Positions 1 through 6,600 of a DNA stretch of 17,345 nucleotides are shown here, one piece after another. A program made the position numbers and the translations under genes. The stretch lies in NCBI GenBank assembly GCA_002429115.1, contig DIYS01000022.1, positions 1-17,345 of the forward strand, in the 5' to 3' direction. This stretch comes from Saccharicrinis sp. UBA6048. Its GTDB lineage: Bacteria; Bacteroidota; Bacteroidia; Bacteroidales; Marinilabiliaceae. Numbering within the stretch: the first letter of the stretch is position 1; each line of letters begins with the position of its first letter. The notes below the pieces were generated by a model, which saw only the letters and a program-made list of their open reading frames with translations, did not search any database and was not told where the DNA came from.

Positions 1-18
1 GTTTGGATGAATTAAGTT

Positions 19-82
19 CTCAGACAAGGCAAAATTGATGCGAATAGCATCGCTATTTAAAGATATTTTGCAGATGTATGAG
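19..82. repeat. Nested imperfect inverted repeat upstream of the Smr gene
   Basis: The outer arms CTCAGACA (19-26) and TGTATGAG (75-82) pair at 7 of 8 positions, and GCAAAAT (29-35) pairs perfectly with ATTTTGC (65-71). Two mutually exclusive small hairpins lie inside: GATGC/GCATC (37-41/47-51) and AATAGC/GCTATT (43-48/52-57). This could be a REP- or MITE-like intergenic element, or the structured 3' end of an upstream transcript. A frame from position 3 reaches a stop at 36-38 and might be the last 11 codons of an upstream gene, but this cannot be supported. The pairing is directly visible; the function is unknown. Confidence 0.45.
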
Positions 83-159
83 GGTTTAAGTCGCCAAAAT
101 AAACCGAAGGATAAAACTTAAACAGTTTCTAAATTATTAATTCCTAAAATATCATAAAT

Positions 160-1173
160 ATGAAAGTCAGAGCAGGCGATGTTGTACGTTATTTAAATGC
201 CAGCGGAGGTGGAACAGTAACACGTGTCGAAGGTAAATTGGTTTATGTAGAAGATGAAAATGGCTTTGAATTACCGGTAATGATTAATGAATGTGTTGTT
301 ATTAAAGACGAATCATCGCAGTCGGGAAATACGATTTCGGAAACAGAAGAAGCTGTAGAAGAAACCTATGAATATACAGAGGAAGTTGGTGATGATTCGA
401 AGCCAAGGGTACATATTGCTTTTCTGCATGGCGATGAGCCGGGACAGGCATCGGGCAACCTGCGTGTTCAATTAATCAACGACAGCAATTTCTTTATCTT
501 TTATGCGATCAGTAACCTGCGCCGCGATGGACAGCTTGATTTGTTCTACGATGGAATGATTGAGCCTAATACAAAACTGGCATTGGATAAGTTAGCTGTT
601 ACGCAGCTTGACGATCGTCAGTGGCAGGTAAACCTTATCATGTATAAAAAGGGTAAAACGTATGTAAATATTCCGCCTGTCTCAGAAGTCATCAAGATAA
701 AAGCGACCCGTTTCCTTAAGGACAATGTGTTTGCCGATAATGATTACTATCACGAAAAGGCGGTGTTGATGCCAATTATTAAAAACTCATTGGAGCGTAA
801 GTTGGAGCAATTGAGTGATAAGGACATCAAAGAAGCGCTCAAAGAAAAAGCACCTAAGGCCAATGTTAAAAAAGCGAAGCGTCGTGATGAGCCGGCATTG
901 TTGGAGGTGGACTTACATATTGATGAGTTGATTGACACTACTGCTGGATTAAGCAATGGAGAGATAATTAACATTCAGCTCGATCGCTTCAAGCAGGTGA
1001 TGAAAGACAATGAAAAGAATAAGGGACGAAAGATTGTGTTTATTCATGGTGTGGGCAATGGAAAACTAAAAACCGAAGTTCGCAAATTATTAGATCGTCA
1101 ATACAAAAAGCATGTATACCAGGATGCCTCTTTCCGTGAGTATGGATATGGTGCAACCATGGTGATAATTTAA
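160..1173 (+). CDS. DUF2027 / Smr-domain protein
   Basis: This 337-aa cytoplasmic protein has no signal peptide. Residues 1-48 form a small beta-rich, KOW/Tudor-like head (start MKVRAGDVVRYLNASGGG), followed by an acidic linker. Residues about 83-212 form the beta-rich DUF2027 domain, followed by a basic Lys/Arg/Ala-rich linker. Residues 248-337 are an Smr domain, with DLHI at 251-254 in place of the usual DLHG and the loop IHGVGNGKLK at 295-304 matching the HGxGxGxL signature. Smr domains are known as nucleic-acid-binding and often nicking modules in MutS2 and in stand-alone proteins. The role of this Bacteroidota-type combination is not established, and DNA or RNA binding is inference. The start ATG is preceded by an A/T-rich stretch with no Shine-Dalgarno, as is usual in this phylum. 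The gene is monocistronic, with a terminator directly after it. Confidence 0.9.
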   Translation: MKVRAGDVVRYLNASGGGTVTRVEGKLVYVEDENGFELPVMINECVVIKDESSQSGNTISETEEAVEETYEYTEEVGDDSKPRVHIAFLHGDEPGQASGNLRVQLINDSNFFIFYAISNLRRDGQLDLFYDGMIEPNTKLALDKLAVTQLDDRQWQVNLIMYKKGKTYVNIPPVSEVIKIKATRFLKDNVFADNDYYHEKAVLMPIIKNSLERKLEQLSDKDIKEALKEKAPKANVKKAKRRDEPALLEVDLHIDELIDTTAGLSNGEIINIQLDRFKQVMKDNEKNKGRKIVFIHGVGNGKLKTEVRKLLDRQYKKHVYQDASFREYGYGATMVII

Positions 1174-1197
1174 TTCGTCAGATAAATTCTGAGTTCT

Positions 1198-1246
1198 AAA
1201 GGATCGCATCTTTACCTACAGTAAGTAAATAAAGATACGATCCTTT
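1198..1246 (+). terminator. Hairpin terminator of the Smr gene
   Basis: AAAGGATCGCATCTTT (1198-1213) pairs with AAAGATACGATCCTTT (1231-1246), with a single C/A mismatch in 16 bp and a 17-nt loop. The 3' arm ends in TTTT. It starts 24 nt after the stop codon. The near-perfect symmetry could allow it to work on both strands. Confidence 0.8.
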
Positions 1247-1259
1247 TAGATATATAATT

Positions 1260-1269
1260 GTCCGCATTT
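1260..1269. repeat. Left arm of 10-bp inverted repeat flanking the 219-aa gene
   Basis: GTCCGCATTT here is the exact reverse complement of AAATGCGGAC at 2383-2392, 1.1 kb away on the other side of the 219-aa gene and its terminator. A second inverted match, CATTTATATGA at 1442-1452 with TCATATAAATG at 2377-2387, overlaps the same right arm. This may be a remnant of a mobile or duplicated cassette, or coincidence in A/T-rich DNA. Confidence 0.35.
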
Positions 1270-1315
1270 GAGCATAAATGAAAAAACAAGGAGACGTAAG
1301 GATACAGAGTTATTT

Positions 1316-1346
1316 CTGAGTCATATTATAAGACTCTACGACTCAG
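1316..1346. repeat. CTGAGTC/GACTCAG hairpin with an alternative inner pairing
   Basis: CTGAGTC (1316-1322) pairs perfectly with GACTCAG (1340-1346) across a 17-nt loop. A second GACTC at 1332-1336 offers a competing shorter hairpin with GAGTC (1318-1322). The structure lies about 140 nt upstream of the 219-aa gene. It could be an operator or part of an RNA leader. It has no following T-run, so it is not an obvious terminator. Confidence 0.4.
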
Positions 1347-1484
1347 TGTTTCTGTTTTAAAATAATTTAGTTAATATTTAAAATCATTGTTTGATATTAA
1401 ATAATAATATTCTAACTTGTAAGTAGAATTAGTAATGCCTTCATTTATATGAGGGTTTTCTTTTAACTAAAATTTAAAACTAAA

Positions 1485-2144
1485 ATGAAAAGAGAATTAG
1501 TAAACTCTAATGCAGGAGTATTGTCACAAAGTGAATTAGCAATTAAAGCTACCCGAAATCAAGCTGTTATTTCAAGTCTCATGGCCGAACTGGGCTACAA
1601 CGATGCTGCACTCGCAAAAGGTGAGGCTTTATGTGAAGTAGCTAAGGCTGCTTTGGATGCCAATAAAAAAGAAGCGGATGAATCGTCCATTGCTTATGCT
1701 TCGTACGCCGAGTTAAAAAGTAAAGTGGATAAAGATTATCGACTGATGCGTAAAAAGGCAAAAGTGGCCTTCCGGAAAAAGCCTTTGGTGTTGGCTCAAT
1801 TAGCACTGGAAGGGGAAATGCCACGTGCCTTTGTAGGCTGGCAGGGTGGTATCCGAACATTTTGTATAACGGCCATAAATGACGAAGGGATTTTAAATGA
1901 ATTGGCTGTTCTGAAAACTACAAAAGAAGATTTGGAGACAACATTAAGCGATCTGGATGAATTACAGAATCGTCGCTCCACTTATTTGATTGAAAAAGGA
2001 GAGTCGCAACAGGCAACCCAAGTGAAAGATGAGGCATTCAGAGCACTTGATGATTGGATGCGCGATTTTTATGCGGTTGCAAAAATCGCAATGGAGGATC
2101 AACCTCAGTTGCTCGAATCAATAGGTATTGTTGTTAAGAGCTAA
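1485..2144 (+). CDS. Uncharacterised helical protein, paralogue 1
   Basis: I do not recognise a named family for this 219-aa protein. It has no signal peptide or membrane segment, is rich in Ala, Glu, Leu and Lys, and is predicted to be almost wholly helical with coiled-coil stretches (about 40-70 and 136-165). A motif occurs twice: residues 85-108 (KVAFRKKPLVLAQLAL core) and 191-215 (KIAMEDQPQLLESIGI core), each with an aromatic residue 12-16 positions before a conserved Pro. The 220-aa protein encoded at 2698-3360 is a diverged paralogue: both have a GY(N/D) near residue 38, the same two motif copies at the same spacing, and an LGI/IGI terminus. The gene stands alone, with a strong terminator 20 nt after the stop. 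The start is the first ATG after an A/T-rich leader with no Shine-Dalgarno. A structural or scaffolding role is possible but unproven. Confidence 0.8.
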   Translation: MKRELVNSNAGVLSQSELAIKATRNQAVISSLMAELGYNDAALAKGEALCEVAKAALDANKKEADESSIAYASYAELKSKVDKDYRLMRKKAKVAFRKKPLVLAQLALEGEMPRAFVGWQGGIRTFCITAINDEGILNELAVLKTTKEDLETTLSDLDELQNRRSTYLIEKGESQQATQVKDEAFRALDDWMRDFYAVAKIAMEDQPQLLESIGIVVKS

Positions 2145-2164
2145 TCAGTAAATTATACTTGTCG

Positions 2165-2204
2165 AAAAAGGCCTGTTTTCATCATCTTGAAGGCAGGCCT
2201 TTTT
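2165..2204 (+). terminator. Intrinsic terminator of the 219-aa gene
   Basis: AAAAAGGCCTG (2165-2175) pairs perfectly with CAGGCCTTTTT (2194-2204). The stem can extend through G-U and A-T pairs (2176-2180 with 2189-2193) to an 8-nt loop. It ends in a run of five T. This is a textbook rho-independent terminator. Confidence 0.9.
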
Positions 2205-2382
2205 GTATTATTCTCCTTTTACCAGTCCTACTCAGCGGATAAATATTAGCATCTTGGTAAACCCACTCGCTAAGTATATATACGTCGCCCTGCGGATTAC
2301 GCTATATGATTTGTAACTCTTGGTGCCGGGCCAAAAATTCAACATAGTGGCATTAAGGGAATTTTGAGGGCGAAATTCATAT

Positions 2383-2392
2383 AAATGCGGAC
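2383..2392. repeat. Right arm of 10-bp inverted repeat flanking the 219-aa gene
   Basis: AAATGCGGAC is the exact reverse complement of 1260-1269. The overlapping TCATATAAATG (2377-2387) is the reverse complement of 1442-1452, so this arm matches two different places left of the gene. Confidence 0.35.
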
Positions 2393-2667
2393 TACTAATA
2401 TTTAATTACTATTTGCTATTAAAGAATTAACGAATTCTAATAATCAATTTAATATTCCTATTTATAATTAGATATATCTAATTTAAATATGTAATTATCA
2501 ATCGTATATTAAAATTTACCTATTATTAAAATGTATAATTCTATCGTATAAAATTTAAAATACAAATAAGAAAAAGATATATACAAATAATAATAAGATT
2601 TAAAATAATTTGGAAATGTTAAAAATTATTTGAAAACTTTAAAAGATTTCTTGTATTAAGATTATAA

Positions 2668-2697
2668 ATGTCATATTATTGTAATAATTTATTATAA
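2668..2697 (+). other. Possible 9-codon leader ORF abutting the next start codon
   Basis: The 10-mer ATTATAAATG occurs at 2661-2670 and again at 2691-2700, where its ATG is the start of the 220-aa gene. From the first ATG the frame reads MSYYCNNLL and stops at TAA 2695-2697, directly touching the downstream ATG and in the same frame. It could be a leader peptide coupled to translation of the gene, a decoy start, or chance in A/T-rich DNA. Confidence 0.25.
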
Positions 2698-3360
2698 ATG
2701 AGTATGCATTATACAAAACACAGCATATCACACTACCAGGATGGGGTAGGGCAACTGGTTCGAAATAGTATGCAACAAGCAGCTGTTAAGAATGAGGTGG
2801 TTAAGTTTGGTTATGATGAAACTTTGTTGCTGCAAATCCAGGGATTGAATGAAGAACTTTCTCAGGTTCAAAGTGCGCAATCCAAAGCAAAAGCGGAGAA
2901 AGTGCATTTGTTTCAGCAGAAAAGTGACTTGTTGACGGAAGCGAAGAAGAATTACATGCGCTATCTGAAATTGTCGCGAATAGCCTTGGGTGAAGACGTG
3001 AAGGCAGCTGAAGCTTTGTTGCTGAACGGGGCGCGGTCGAGGACGTATAATGAGATGGTTTTTGAAATGAATGTATTTGCATCGAATCTACTGGCTAACC
3101 AGCAGTGGTCTGGTGCATTGGCCGGATATAATGTTTCAATTAATGATCTGGAGAATCTTCAACAGTCATTAGGTGCTTTGAATGACTTGACGGATAGGTG
3201 TCTGGAGGCACAGGGAGAGGTGCGACGATTGACCGTGTTGAAGAAGAAGTTGTTGGTTGAGCTACAGGGCTATGTGAGTGATTATGTCAAGATTGTACGT
3301 ATTGCTCTGGAGAAAAAACCAAGATTATTGGTGAGTCTGGGCATTAAAGCAAATGACTGA
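2698..3360 (+). CDS. Uncharacterised helical protein, paralogue 2
   Basis: This 220-aa protein has no signal peptide or membrane span and is predicted to be all-helical, with coiled coil likely around residues 45-80 and 148-192. It is a diverged paralogue of the protein encoded at 1485-2144. Both share GY(D/N) near residue 38, a first motif copy (YMRYLKLSRIAL, 86-97, then LLLNG at 107-111) and a second copy at the C-terminus (DYVKIVRIALEKKPRLL, 195-211, ending SLGI at 213-216). The second copies align best between paralogues, and the Pro of the first copy is lost here. Leucine is mostly encoded by TTG, and the gene is clearly richer in G+C than its A/T-rich leader. No terminator hairpin is obvious after it. 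The start is fixed by an in-frame TAA immediately upstream, although the ATG two codons downstream is also possible. Function unknown. Confidence 0.8.
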   Translation: MSMHYTKHSISHYQDGVGQLVRNSMQQAAVKNEVVKFGYDETLLLQIQGLNEELSQVQSAQSKAKAEKVHLFQQKSDLLTEAKKNYMRYLKLSRIALGEDVKAAEALLLNGARSRTYNEMVFEMNVFASNLLANQQWSGALAGYNVSINDLENLQQSLGALNDLTDRCLEAQGEVRRLTVLKKKLLVELQGYVSDYVKIVRIALEKKPRLLVSLGIKAND

Positions 3361-3414
3361 CGGCGATATTGTTAAATGATTGAAAAAATATAAAGATATA
3401 GAGAAAGCTGATTT

Positions 3415-3465
3415 GGTGTAACATCTATGCTGTTGCTTCGTACAAATTAAGAATCGTTCGACACC
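3415..3465 (+). other. Bulged stem-loop in the intergenic leader
   Basis: GGTGT-AAC (3415-3422) pairs with GTT-CG-ACACC (3456-3465), giving an 8-bp stem with a 2-nt bulge and a loop of about 33 nt. The first CGTTCGACA copy forms part of the 3' arm. It could be an RNA fold or the 3' end signal of the preceding transcript; it has no T-run. Confidence 0.3.
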
Positions 3466-3501
3466 AGGAGGAAAGTTGAACATAAGTTGGGGAGTAATAC
3501 G

Positions 3502-3581
3502 TGTGACTAGATAGGACGTTTGTCAGGTATAATAGACCGTTCGACAAATAATGTGATTCTTATATAGTCACAGTTGTGTGA
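3502..3581. promoter_or_regulatory. Cluster of TGTGA/TCACA half-sites
   Basis: TGTGACTA (3502-3509) is the exact reverse complement of TAGTCACA (3565-3572). Further TGTGA copies lie at 3552-3556 and 3577-3581. TCACA (3568-3572) therefore makes inverted pairs with three TGTGA sites, with gaps of 58, 11 and 4 nt. TGTGA/TCACA is the CRP/FNR-family half-site core, but the canonical 6-nt gap is not present, so the regulator is undetermined. The last copies overlap the candidate -33 element of the operon promoter. Confidence 0.35.
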
Positions 3582-3605
3582 ATTAAACGCGAAGTAATAT
3601 TTTTA
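3574..3605 (+). promoter_or_regulatory. Candidate promoter of the T9SS adhesin operon
   Basis: TTG (3574-3576) is followed after 21 nt by TATTTTTA (3598-3605), which matches the Bacteroidota -7 consensus TAnnTTTG at all but the last position. Transcription would begin near 3611, leaving a leader of about 44 nt before the ATG at 3655. The match is weak in A/T-rich DNA. Confidence 0.3.
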
Positions 3606-3654
3606 AGCAGTGTAGAGGAAATGTGCAGTTGGGGACCAAGTGAAACTCATGTTT

Positions 3655-6600
3655 ATGAAGAGAGTAAAAGTATTAAAATCATTATCTGCAACATTAGTTC
3701 TATTACTATTGTGTAATCTTAATGTTGTTTCACAGGATAGGAAAGTACTTAAGTTTTTAAGAGAAACAAGTTCTTCAGGAAGTACCCTTAAAGGATCCAC
3801 TTCTTTAAAAGGTGCGATGGCTACAATTGCATCTTTAGACGCAGAATATTGCTCTGAAGATGGTAAAATTGTCATTTCAGCACCTGCTAATGCAATGGCC
3901 GATTCTATCAACTGGAGAATTGTTGGTTGGGATGGTTCTACACCTGTTGAATATACCACAACATGGGGGCAAAGGTTAGGAAATGGCAATTCAGCTACTT
4001 ATGAGCTGGATTTGGATAATGTGCCAAGTAACTACTACAATACTGATCCTGATCCTGATGCAGGTGGTGCCCAGAAGATATACGTCGAATATCAATATTT
4101 TAGGAATTTGCTTGCACTTGGAGCAGCTGTTGTTGATTATACTTCTGTGTATCTTAAACCAACAGAGTTTACACTTTCAGGTGGAGCCTCCATTTGTGAT
4201 GGTATAACCACTGATTTGATTTTAAGCGACTCTGAAGAAAATATCACCTATTATTTATTGGATAACGGAATTGATACAGGAACTTCTCTGCCAGGTGATG
4301 GCGGAGCATTGGTGTTTACAGTCACTTCTACAGGAAAATACACAGTTGTAGCAAGAAATACCTTGCACAATATTTGTGAGACAGATATGTCTGGCGAAAT
4401 TGATGTTGTTGTCAATCCTGTTCCTGTTGTTACAATTGATTTTCAGGCGCCAGCTCCTGTCAATATTTGTGCTGGAGACGAGGTAGTGCTTGAAGTAGGA
4501 GGTAGTGGCGCAGAAGAATTTACTTTTTATTTAAATAGTGTAGATCCGGCCAATATTTTACAAGGACCGGGTGCAAGTAATGAATACAGAAGTTCAGCGC
4601 TTAATAATGGTGATGAAGTAATTGTAGTAGGAGTAGATACGGATTTTCCAACCGGTTGTTCTGCTTCTGCAAGTATTACTCTTAATATAAATCCATTACC
4701 GGTTGCCACGCCTACATTTGATCAGGTGTGTAATGGCGGAACTTTACAACTTCATACAAATCCAACCAGTGGATCTGGTACTTATACAACGTTTGCCTGG
4801 ACAGGACCGGATACATACTCTGCAAATACCAGCGATCCGCAGCGATTAACCGTAGATAAAGCATTACACGATGGTAATTATACTGTTGTTGTTACCGACG
4901 ATATTGGTTGTGTTAGTGTACCGGCTTCAGTGAACGTTGTGATTGATGAATTACCTACACCAACCATAAATGGTGATGCGACAGTCACAACTACTGAATA
5001 TTGTGAAGGCGATAACATTGTATTAACAGGGGGCGGAGGTCCTACCGGTTCAACCTATACCTGGACTGTTCCGGGTGGTGGAACAGTTGTTGGTCAGACA
5101 TTAACGATTAATAATAGTGTTAGTGGTACAGACGATGGTGTTTATACACTCGAATTAGATAACGGTACATGTACCAATACTTTAACACATAATGTTGTCA
5201 TTCGCAGTAATCCAAATGTAACGCTGGATTCAGATCCTGCAAGTGCTGTTTTTTGTAGTGGTACAAATGTATTGTTTACAGCTGGCGGAGCAGATGAGTA
5301 TGCATTTTACCTTGGCTCAATTGCTCCGGCCAATGAATTACAAGCTCGAAGTGCAGTTAATACTTATAATACAAGCGCTCTTAACCATGGCGATATTGTT
5401 ATTGTCCAAGGTTTTGATACATCCAATGCGCCTGTAACCGATTGTAGTGCTACTGCACAGATAACAGTAACCGTTTATGAATTGCCAGTGGTGACACCTA
5501 CTTTTGATGCCACGTGTGATGGAGATGATCTAAACCTACATGCCAACCCAACATTGGGAGCTGGTGGTTATACCTTTAGCTGGACACACCCAACTAATGG
5601 ATTTACAAGTGCAGATCAGGATCCTGTTATTGTAGGTGCTGACAAAGCCACTTACGATGGGGTATATACTGTTCAGGTAACAGATGCTAATACTTGTCAA
5701 GGTACAAATATCGTAACGGTAACTATAAATAATTTACCAACGCCACAAATTAATGGCGATGCTGCAATAACAACAACTGAAGTTTGTGAAGGCAGTGGTT
5801 TTACATTAACGGCCAGCGGAGGTACAACGTATACCTGGAATCTACCGGGTGGAGGAACTTTTAATGGAGCAGTTTATACAGTTGTCGCTTCTGATCAGGC
5901 AACACATCAGGGACTTTATACTGTTACTGTCAATGACGGAACATGTGATAACACTTTAGATCATAATGTGGTTGTTAATACATTGCCAACACCAACAGCC
6001 GGCAATAATGGACCGCTATGCGTGGGTAATCAACTGGAACTGACTGGTGGCCCGGCTGCCATGGCTAGCTATTCATGGACAGGACCAAATTCATATACTA
6101 GTACAACACAGAGCCCTATTGTATCTGCAACGGTAAGCACAGCAATGGCTGGTACTTATACTCTCGAAGTCAGTGATGGGAAATGTACCAACACGGTGAC
6201 AACAGTAGTTGTAGTAAATGACGTAGCTTCATCAATTAGTGTATCTGCACCTGCACCTGGTGTTACAACCGTTTGTGCTGGAACATCCGTTACATTTAAC
6301 GGAAGTGGCGCTAGTGGGTCAGGTAACTATACCTATGAGTTTCGCAGAGTAAGGGGTGGTTCAGATAACATTGTACAAGCGGCCGGCGCAAGCACAACAT
6401 ATGTGGCAACCGGAGCTGATGCTCCGCAAGATGGAGATCAGTTTTATGTCGTTGTAAATGATGTTACAACCACATGTTCTGATTCATCAACACCAATTAC
6501 AATAAATGTGATAAGTAATCCGGTGCCTACATTGACAATTACAAATAATGGTGGCTCGTCAATAATATGTGATGGTGAACAGCTTGACTTTTCAGCTGCA

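Larger units (their letters stand above)
1174..1484. other. Intergenic region between Smr gene and first helical paralogue
   Basis: The left part holds the terminator of the Smr gene. The rest is A/T-rich and contains a CTGAGTC/GACTCAG hairpin, one arm of an inverted repeat shared with 2383-2392, and presumably the promoter of the next gene. I could not find a convincing TAnnTTTG box. A 13-codon ATG frame (1278-1319) ends inside the hairpin, but nothing shows that it is translated. Confidence 0.5.
2205..2697. other. Gene-free region with an extremely A/T-rich right half
   Basis: No gene, tRNA or known RNA was recognised. The left half (about 2205-2392) has ordinary composition, a small hairpin GAATTT/AAATTC (2359-2364/2373-2378) and the right arm of the inverted repeat shared with 1260-1269. 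The right half, 2401-2700, has only about 40 G or C in 300 bases by hand count (about 13%), far below the surrounding genes, and runs up to the start codon of the second helical paralogue. It may act as a curved or UP-element-like promoter region or a nucleoid-protein binding site. No exact TAnnTTTG box was seen. Confidence 0.5.
3361..3654. other. Regulatory-looking region upstream of the T9SS adhesin operon
   Basis: No gene is supported here. The region contains an 8-bp bulged stem (3415-3465), two direct copies of CGTTCGACA (3455-3463 and 3538-3546), a cluster of TGTGA/TCACA half-sites (3502-3581) and a weak promoter candidate (3574-3605). An AGGAGG at 3466-3471 is unusual for this phylum, but the only frame it could serve is a 12-codon TTG frame, which I do not call. 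Confidence 0.5.

Noticed and set aside
1278..1319. 13-codon frame MKKQGDVRIQSYF upstream of the first helical paralogue
   Set aside because: There is no evidence of translation, and frames of this length are expected by chance; only its stop overlapping the hairpin is mildly curious.
2240..2345. Possible tRNA or small structured RNA
   Set aside because: I looked for an acceptor stem, a T-loop GTTCRA and an anticodon arm, and none fitted.
3466..3516. AGGAGG followed by a 12-codon TTG-start frame
   Set aside because: The frame is too short, has a non-ATG start, and Bacteroidota rarely use this ribosome binding signal; most likely coincidence.
3640..3654. GTG at 3640 or ATG at 3649 as start of the giant adhesin
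   Set aside because: Both are possible, but starting at ATG 3655 gives the cleanest signal peptide beginning MKRVK, and the extra residues add nothing recognisable.
3603..3989. 128-codon minus-strand frame across the start of the adhesin gene
   Set aside because: It overlaps the adhesin signal peptide and first domain and shows no domain signature or upstream signals.
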